A stretch of 64,000 nucleotides of DNA, from NCBI GenBank assembly GCA_012932865.1, contig SAXG01000133.1, positions 1 through 64,000 of the forward strand, given 5' to 3'. A program made the translations under genes and the position numbers. Of this stretch, positions 57,401 to 64,000 are shown one piece after another (position 1 is the stretch's first letter; each line of letters starts with the position of its first letter). The notes beneath the pieces were generated by a model that was not told where the DNA came from, ran no database searches, and saw nothing but the letters and a program-made list of their open reading frames with translations. This DNA comes from Amylostereum areolatum. Lineage: Eukaryota; Basidiomycota; Agaricomycetes; Russulales; Stereaceae.

Positions 57401-58607
57401 CCCACGATGTCGTTCTTGAGGCGTCGGGCATCCAAGAGGGAGGATGTGCGAGAGATGCTCCGTAAAAACGATTCAAAGTGGCGAGCATCAGTGCGGACTG
57501 TTATTGTTTCTGGGACAGATGACTTTGGAGAGGCTATACGGTGTTCGGGTTGTGGGATTTGAGCTTCCAAAATGTTTCGAACCTTGGATATCAGACGTCT
57601 AAAAGGAGTTTATGAGCTGAATGCGGTTGTATGCTCTCGAAGATGGCTCACTGTTGCCGGATTGCTGCCCCTGCCTGGTGAACCTCAGTAATGGGAACAT
57701 ACCTATTACGTTACATGCTCACCAGCTGGTCGATCGTCCGATTCCAAAAATCAGGATCCGAAAACATGTCCAACAAGGGATAAAGGACGGAGCACGACAC
57801 AATCTCGCGCACGACGATGGTAACGGCTTGACTGCGAGCCTCGTTCTCAGGAAGGATAAAAGGCAATGCACGATCTATCAGTCGCTTGAGGTGAGCCTCC
57901 TCGGACTGTTTGGTGAAGCTTGACGAAAGGTTGTCCACTGCAGAATGTAGCTTTCCCCCGCCCTTGCCTGCGTAGCGGCTCGCGAGCAACATGTCTAACT
58001 CGTCTGACTCGGTCAGCCTCCGTTCTAACCCTGCACCTCGAAGGGCAACCTCGGACTCGCGGAACTGTTCCACATGGGCTGTTATCTTGGGTAGTATGCG
58101 CTTGACGAGAATATCTGCTAGATCCAACGACTCTAGGGTCTTGAGAAGTCGCTCGAGCGAGCTGTGCAAGGTGGAGGAGATGGCGGTGGGGAAGGACGGT
58201 GAGGACGAAATATCCTTGTACCAGGTGAGGACAAAGTCCCGTACGATCATAATAAGAATGTCATTGACGGCAGCAGATATCATGGGCGAGTCTGGGTGTA
58301 TGGGCGGTAAGGACTGTGGAGGTTTGTAGGCCCATTGGGACCTGGTGAGGACGACCTGCCAGGCGGCCGGTGTAGAGAAGGCGAGGGGTCGAGCTGGGAG
58401 GGTGGTGGCATGATTCCACCGTTTCCTCGTGTCCAGGGCATATCCAACGACGGTATTGAACGAGATACAAGCAGCGAGGAGCAGGAGCAGGAGGATTGGA
58501 GAAATGAGGATGAGGGCGAACGGAGAAGCGACTATGCGGAAAATGATGGGGATGGCGACGGAGAGAATAGCGACAAGGACGACATGGGATGTGTTGGGTG
58601 GGTGCAT
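54468..58607 (-). CDS. MDM1: Mdm1-type sorting nexin (PXA-RGS-PX-nexin C)
   Basis: Mdm1/SNX13/SNX14 proteins tether the ER to the vacuole or endosome and bind lipids near droplets. The start at 58607 gives two N-terminal helices (SHVVLVAILSVAIPIIFRIV; LILISPILLLLLLAACIS) for ER anchoring. The PXA domain runs from ISAAVNDILIMIVRDFVLTW to AVTIVVREIVSCSVLYPLLD. The RGS domain has LTLRDILGNPNSLSYFMEFL and DRSLLVQFWLTVESFKNPLE. After a disordered region with a coiled coil (LSNKISALETQDAMLDTLIK) comes the PX domain: VRYLVEVQQLAPDGTVTTGW, ARRYNEFLNMHNRLRERFAK, LDFPGKRLVTALSSSFVDTR. The nexin-C region has ELNKKNNWLRRQAIVTILQQ and ARRIFAVLQNRRLNQHIVYT. The last exon adds IFAVLFPDTPAQP with a TGA at 54468-54470. 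All four signature domains are present in order. Confidence 0.92.
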
Positions 58608-58985
58608 GGTAGCCTCCGAGGATGTCTGGGAGCCATGGGCACTGTCCGCACTTCAAAACGCCATGGCCGTTTACAGTGCTTGCTGCAACTCGAGAACTCC
58701 AGTGCTTCTTTCAGCCGTGACGCGTGACCGTGTGAACGACGCGTCTCGCTCTCGCAGCGCGTTTCGGAGCTTCGGCCGTTCCCTCCGATGACATCCCCGC
58801 ACCGGTCACCTCTGCCTTTTGCCTCATTCCACTCAGTCTGACCTACTCCTCCCTTTTTCCGTACCCTTCACCGAGAGGTATAGAAAGTATCATTATACCT
58901 CATCGTCTTTGCATTGATCCACCCCCTCACCTCCCAGGGTAGTCAGACACGTCCCGCGTCCGCACGTCGAGTCCATTTAGACACA

Positions 58986-60534
58986 ATGTCCTCACAACCT
59001 ACGCCATCGCAACCCCGACCGCTCACCACTGCCGAGGGGTTTGCTCTTGGTGGAGTCGCCGCAAGTATCGCTGTCAGTAAGCTGACCGCAAGCAACCTCG
59101 ACACCCAACTGACGGGCTATGTCAGGTTACGTTCTCCAACCCAGCAGAGGTTATGAAGACCCGCATGCAGCTTCAGGGAGAGCTGACGAAGGGCGGCGGA
59201 AAGAAGGTCTATAACAATGTTCTCGACTGCTTCGCAAAGACGTGGAGACACGAAGGTTTGAAGGGAATCCAGAGAGGCCTGCCTCCAGCGGTACGCGCTT
59301 GTTGACCCATGCTACATCTCCTCACTGACTCGCATCCTCCAGTATGCGTATCAGGTAGATCATATATTCCGCGCCTCTTCTGCCCTCTGACCGAACTGTC
59401 CTCTCAAGATCCTTTTGAACGGCTCCCGTCTGGGTGCGTTTTTTGCCTTACCAGCATGACCGTCGTTAACATCCATTCAGGTTTTTACGAGCCCTTCAGA
59501 AAGGCAATCAACCGCATGGTCGGGTTTAGTCCTCTCGACCAAGTCCCTGTCACCTCGGTTGCCGCTGGAGCGGCAAGCGGCGCTGTTGGAGGTATGAAAC
59601 CGCTGCATATATGCGCCCCTTTACCTAATAATCTGTTGCCGCCAGCTTCGCTTGGGAACCCTCTGTTCTTGATTAAGGCTCGCATGCAAGTAGGTGTTTT
59701 TGGGTGTACAACTTTATCGTTCGCGTCTCACACCCTCGATCAATAGGCGTACTCTCCTTCGCTTCCGGTTGGCGCGCAACATTATTACAAGAGCTCCTGG
59801 GGCGCTCTGAAAACAATATACCAGAAGGAGAAATTCAGAGGACTCGTTCGAGGCATTGACGCCGCCATCCTGCGAACGGCAATGGGTTCTTCGGTACGTT
59901 TCGTGCTAATTGGGAAGGGGGATGAACGTCGATGGGGCCATGTAGGTCCAACTACCGACATATAACTGGACGAAAAATCAGCTCGTCTCTCGCGGGATCC
60001 TTCCCGACAAGAAACATATGGACATATCTCGCCAGTAGCTCAGTATCTGGCATCTGTGTGGTATGTTTCAAATATGTCTATCCTTCAGAGTCTTGTTAAC
60101 AGCGCTTCCAGTTAATTATGATGCAGCCTGCCGACACTGTGCGTGTCAGCGTCTCTTCTGAGCTTACTACGCATGCTAAACTACCCTAGGCATTGACTCG
60201 CGTGTATAACCAACCGACGAAAATCATGCCCAACGGCAAGATTGTCGGGCTGTTGTACCGAAACCCAATAGACTGTTTGTGGAAGACGTTCAAAACAGAG
60301 GGGCCTCTGGCGTGGTACAAGGGTATGCTGAAATACCCGTAATAGACCCTTTTATGCTGATCATGTTTGCAGGTTCGACGGCACACTTCCTGCGCATAGC
60401 GCCCCACACGTAAGCAGTTACTTCTCTCGCAGCCAAGATAAGGTTGCTGACTTGCGTGTAGTATCATCACCCTCACGGCCAATGATTTGCTCTTGAATTT
60501 ATACAAGAAGGCACGTCATGGTACCGTTTCATGA
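58986..60534 (+). CDS. OAC1: Mitochondrial oxaloacetate/sulfate carrier, Oac1-like, with one frame break
   Basis: Oac1 moves oxaloacetate, sulfate and related anions across the inner mitochondrial membrane. The start at 58986 gives MSSQPTPSQPRPLTTAEGFA, then GGVAASIAV and, after an intron, TFSNPAEVMKTRMQLQGELT (PxExxKxRxQ, the first carrier signature). GLKGIQRGLPPA, YAYQILLNGSRLGFYEPFRK, AAGAASGAVGASLGNPLFLI with KARMQ (second repeat) and VRGIDAAILRTAMGSS follow. The third repeat reads VLIMMQPADTALTRVYNQPT, AWYKGSTAHFLRIAPHTIIT. Near 60010, the exon carrying YNWTKNQLVSRGILPD runs into a stop in its own frame. Removing one A from AAGAAACATATGG restores WTYLASSSVSGICV. The rest is in frame across many short introns, and the stop is at 60532-60534. 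Confidence 0.88.
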
Positions 60535-60761
60535 CACTGTCGTAGAATATTATGTGGAATATAGCATCAATAATCATGCATTAATCATGGTCAACATCAG
60601 TTCGCATGAACTAGTGTTACAGCCGGAACTTGACCTCAAGTATGTGCTTTTATAAATGAAGATTTACAGACAAGCAGTGAGTGGACTGATACTTATCATT
60701 CATGATCATCCCCTTGGACATCGCTCGTAGACTCAGTGCACATTGTCAAGATGGTCTCTAT

Positions 60762-60845
60762 GGCCCTTTAGCTCAGTGGATTAGAGCATGTGATTCCAGC
60801 TTTGGGACCTCCACAAGGTCGTCCGTTCGATCCGGGAAAGGGTCA
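60762..60845 (+). tRNA. tRNA-Trp(CCA) with an intron
   Basis: Acceptor arms GGCCCTT and AAGGGTC pair fully, allowing one G-U. The D-arm reads TAGCTCAG...AGAGCA, and the T-loop TTCGATC lies between partly mismatched arms. The anticodon loop starts TTCCAG, giving anticodon CCA. The intron (about CTTTGGGACCTC) contains TGG, complementary to the anticodon, as in the usual pre-tRNA fold. A run of T follows at about 60850-60855, fitting a Pol III terminator. Confidence 0.75.
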
Positions 60846-61649
60846 GCTCTTTTTTGCTTGATGGCCTGGAGTACGTGACGGTGCAAAGGCTAGTTAGATG
60901 GCGCTGTATAAGCGTCCGGAAAATTGTTAGTAAATAGAATGATAATCCTATTACTATACAATTTGAGAGGGCAGTGAGAGGGCAGATGATACTGCTAGTT
61001 TGTGGGTGTGGGGTGTGGATTTTTCCGGGCCCGCGGGATTTGCCGTGGTGGGGGATTCCCACGATCACGTGCATCCCAAATGCGTCGCAAAGCTCAAGTC
61101 GAATGCGCGACGAAGATCCGAAATGATCTCGCGCGCAAACGCTGTGCAAAAGCGCGGGCGGAAACAATCGAGCTGCAAATGCTCTGAGAAGTCTCCTCCG
61201 AAAAGTCGGAACGAGAAAACCCAGCGCGCAAGCGCTAAGAACAAAGGGATGGAGGGAGGGCAGAAAAATCGGCAGCGCGTGTAGCTGCGAATGAGGAGGA
61301 GAAGGTCGAGGTCGTGGGAACAATTTCCTCGACACGGCCCCGACTTCTCTCCTCGATCCGGCGCGCCGCGCCGCCGCTATCTATGCTGACTAACTAGCCT
61401 ATAGAGAATCTCTCCGCCTCGCAAGCTCGGCTGGCTCTTCTCACCCAGCCAGCTTTCCCTGAATCCTGGATTTGAAATTTCTGGTCCAGTGAGTGGGCCA
61501 CTGGCCACTGGTAAAAAGTAAAGTTCGACTGTCCTCTGTTTTGAGTCTAGCTACAAGAAATTAGCCACTGACCAGAGTGTATATTGTCGACTTTGGAGCT
61601 ATCTATCACGAGTATAGAGCCAGTACTGTGGCTTTGAACTTTGCGAAGA
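60846..61649. other. Intergenic region between tRNA-Trp and the ACT-domain gene
   Basis: No coding gene is supported; the 184-codon minus-strand frame at 60781-61335 overlaps the tRNA and is low in complexity. The region is locally CG-rich with repeated GCGC and CGCG steps (about 61080-61240) and one CACGTG at 61066-61071. Nothing else is recognised. Confidence 0.5.
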
Positions 61650-62173
61650 CTAGGTAAACTTCCATCCATCGTCCCTTAGAGCCTGCACCGCCGCATCGGC
61701 CTTATTCTTTGGAACCAGCACATAATCCGTATTCCTGTGATCAATCGATGAGGGCGGTCGGGTTGTTTCAGCTAGGTTCACTTACCAAGTTGAGAGCGCA
61801 AATATAGGGATGCCTGCCCGCTTGAGAGGGTTGCTCAGGTCACACATGATTCCAGTGAGTCCTGACGAGGTGGACAATTTATCAACGCATTTCCGCTCGC
61901 AACGCGCAGGATCATACCAAAATCCATCGGTCCCGTTATCTTGATGCAGCTCCAAGTGGCATCTTCTGCGTTGTGTTCGAAATTGACCTCCCCGACGATC
62001 GAGATCTCGTCGTTGGTGCGAGTGATAGACAGGAATTTGCCTCCGATGTTTACGTTTTGCAGAGAGGCGAGTATAGAGGTAGGGAGGGGCTCGGTGGGTT
62101 TCAGCTGCGAGACGAAGAATGTGCCAGGTAACAGCTGCAGCTGAAGTGCAGCGTCATTGGACGGTGGTGGCAT
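61650..62173 (-). CDS. ACT-domain protein (CASTOR/ACT_7-like)
   Basis: This is a small protein with two ACT-type halves, related to the ACT domains of the CASTOR arginine sensors and fungal relatives of unknown role. The start at 62173 gives MPPPSNDAALQLQLLPGTFF, VSQLKPTEPLPTSILASLQN and FLSITRTNDEISIVGEVNFE. ATWSCIKITGPMDF ends exon 1. After an intron comes GLTGIMCDLSNPLKRAGIPI with FALSTW, and after another NTDYVLVPKNKADAAVQALR and DDGWKFT, with a stop codon at 61650-61652. The FALSTWNTDYVLVP block is the diagnostic feature. The upstream in-frame ATG at 62194 is less likely. All joins keep frame. Amino-acid binding is inferred from the family only. Confidence 0.8.
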
Positions 62174-62384
62174 TGTTATTGGTTTGTGGAACACGCGCGT
62201 CTAGTTGGCACTTGTTCAGGATCATTCGCATTCTTCCGTCAGAACCAAACACCTGGACACGAGGTATAATATAGTTCCCATCCCCAATACAAACAGTCCA
62301 CTTAGGTAGACCCAAATGTCCAACCCGGATACACTGAACAACACTTCTTCTCCCGACTCACGAGCAGACAGTCGGACATCACCT

Positions 62385-64000
62385 TCAGGTCGAAACAATA
62401 GAGAGGGTGAACGTCTCGGAGTGGCTGGAACCTGTGAACACCGTCTGCTGGGTTGATCCGCTCGGCGTCGCGTCCGATGAAAATGCAGTCGACTCCACCC
62501 GATGCTAAAAGTAAATCGCTTCCTGAAGTCACCTGGATAATTCCTTCAAGTTAGTACGATGTCCGCCCATCTACAACAAGAGATACTCACAGCAGAAAAC
62601 GTTGTCGAGACACCACTTCCGCAGGAGAGCTTGCCACTGCTAACGCCGCACGATCCCTTGGACGAAGACATGGTGAAGCTGGAAGCCGACCCGCTAATCG
62701 TGTACGTTCCGGGGGTCTGGGTGGACCAGGTACCGCCGGAGAGCAGGCCACCAACGGAGCCGGAGGACGTGACAGCGTGGATGAGAGCCTTAGAAGGAAG
62801 GGTACCGGGTGCCTAAGTGGAACGTTAAACGAGTTTGCGAGGTGCAGATGGGTGGCAACTTACTCCAGTGGGACTACTACCACCGGCAGACTAATGATAG
62901 TGGAGAACACTTCGTCAGTTACTAGTAAGAGAACACAGAACAAAACACTTGCAGTGGTACCAGTAGTAGTCGGCGAACCAGACTTGAGAGGGTATTTGAG
63001 ACCAGTGGATGCGCACGAACTGCTCTTCGGAGAATCTGGCGAACAGCATCAGTACTAATGGGTGACGCAGACGAATCTCAAGAATAAGTAGTACCAATGA
63101 GCTGGAAGGCACCGTCGATGACCGACCCGCGCAGGTGCATGTAGTAGCTGATTTGGTTGATACTGGTGCCAGAGCAACTGAGAGCGGGTGTGACCTGCAC
63201 GAGGAGGATTAGACAAATGCCTGCAGCGACAAGCATGTAGTACCCCAGACGCCGACTTGAGGGCCGAGGTATTTGAGCAAGCGTATAGGTCTTGCTCTGC
63301 TGCTGGGCGTAATGCCAGCGGCTGCAAGCCAGTCATATGTGGGCAGCGTCGAGATAGATAGTGTGTGAGAAGACGATGCACCTATTACAGGCGAGAAAGC
63401 CCTACCTTGAAAAGTTTGACCACATTTTCGAAGAAAATGACGGCCTTCACGACAATAAATTCAGCCATTGAAATGAAAATTCAACGGGCTTTCTCACCTC
63501 GGCGCCCTTGGCGCTACCAGACGGAAGACAAGACGGCTCCAGAGTACTGTTCCAAGCAATGTTGAGAATGAGGTGAAACAGTGCAAAATTCGACTTGCCT
63601 CATGCAGGTACCATGAGTCGACCACTCATGCTATATCCTCCTACGTCAAAAAACGGAATAAATATCATAGAGAAGGCCTCACCTCCCAAAACTGCTCGTT
63701 TTTGCCGTTTATATCTACCCAGAACTGCATGCGATTAAAATGATCCAGAATAATGGACAAGAACCGTTCCTACCTGCTGCATGAAACTGAGCGTGTCGCT
63801 AGCACCTTGGGCAGTCAAAAGCTGTTCCCAGTGTCAGCATCGGAGTCTAGGATGAGAGAGATCAGCATACACTGGCGATACCCGTATAAGCTCGGGATGA
63901 ATCGCAGTTCTCTTGGAAGGTGCCGTCGCAGCTTCATGACGTTAGATCATCAACAGTATCTGCCTAGCGCTGCGATACTTACTTGTCGGGCCAGAGACCT
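62385..64000 (-). CDS. Secreted/vacuolar RNase T2, 5' end beyond the window, frame broken by indels
   Basis: RNase T2 enzymes cleave RNA in secretory or vacuolar compartments. The first catalytic motif begins outside the window; its end GLWPDN is at the right edge. CDGTFQENCDSSRAYTGIAS and LLTAQGASDTLSFMQQ follow. The second catalytic motif is split by an intron: QFWE then HEWSTHGTCM near 63625. STLEPSCLPSGSAKGAEV, FFENVVKLFK, YDWLAAAGITPSS, VTPALSCSGTSINQISYYMH and LRGSVIDGAFQLIGTTYS complete the catalytic domain. A C-terminal domain resembling Rny1 tails follows (GTYTISGSASSFTMSSSKGS, CGVSSGKLSCGSGVSTTFSA, GSTQQTVFTGSSHSETFTLS), stopping at 62385-62387. Frame breaks are seen near 63280-63310 and near 62490, the latter a probable lost G in GGTGGAGTC. 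Both cysteine-rich halves are otherwise family-typical. Confidence 0.82.

Noticed and set aside
60781..61335. 184-codon minus-strand ORF
   Set aside because: Overlaps the tRNA-Trp gene and is compositionally biased; no domain seen.

Overview
The window is nuclear DNA of a filamentous basidiomycete, most likely an Agaricomycete. The evidence is the gene style: almost every gene is cut by many introns of about 50-70 nt with GTRNGT-like donors, genes are tightly packed on both strands, and both tRNA genes carry introns. The families agree: a BRCA2/Brh2-type protein, an F-box protein of the expanded mushroom type, a mushroom-style seven-helix membrane protein, and GH5 exo-glucanase. I see no transposon, CRISPR array, prophage or secondary-metabolite cluster.

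Layout. 0.4-8.3 kb: three recognisable housekeeping genes (UTP14 +, NRAMP metal transporter -, CutC +), each broken by several 1-2 nt indels. 8.5-16.6 kb: F-box protein (-), tandem-bromodomain remodeler subunit (+), DHHC palmitoyltransferase (-), and a putative mitochondrial protein (+). 16.8-26 kb: acidic nuclear protein (-), NAF1 (-), mitochondrial EF-Ts (+), tRNA-Cys (-), alkaline ceramidase (+), mitochondrial processing peptidase alpha (+). 26-35 kb: BRCA2/Brh2 homolog (-), a taxilin-like coiled-coil gene with an embedded SUMO-like domain (+), UDP-GlcNAc pyrophosphorylase (-). 35-45 kb: GH5 exo-1,3-beta-glucanase (+), seven-TM protein (-), single-pass membrane protein (+), riboflavin synthase (+), serine-rich coiled-coil protein (+). 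45-54 kb: class I myosin (-) followed on the same strand by its likely UCS chaperone She4/UNC-45 (-), then TRM6 (+). 54-64 kb: Mdm1-type PXA-RGS-PX sorting nexin (-), oxaloacetate carrier (+), tRNA-Trp (+), ACT-domain protein (-), and RNase T2 (-), whose 5' end runs off the window.

The genes are mostly independent housekeeping functions: ribosome and snoRNP biogenesis, mitochondrial import and translation, cell-wall synthesis and turnover, DNA repair. The one clear functional pair is myosin-I with the UCS chaperone. Several genes are divergent over short shared promoters, and CACGTG boxes recur about 105-180 bp upstream of at least six start codons.

Most interesting observations: (1) a whole SUMO-like fold, itself carrying a loop of about 40 residues, sits on one phase 0-0 exon inside a taxilin-like gene; (2) exons of 15, 17 and 18 nt, one carrying part of the DHHC zinc-binding core; (3) indels clustered at the left end (mainly base losses in runs) and scattered elsewhere (EXG1, OAC1, RNase T2), which look more like assembly errors than pseudogenes; (4) a hidden last exon that extends the BRCA2 homolog.
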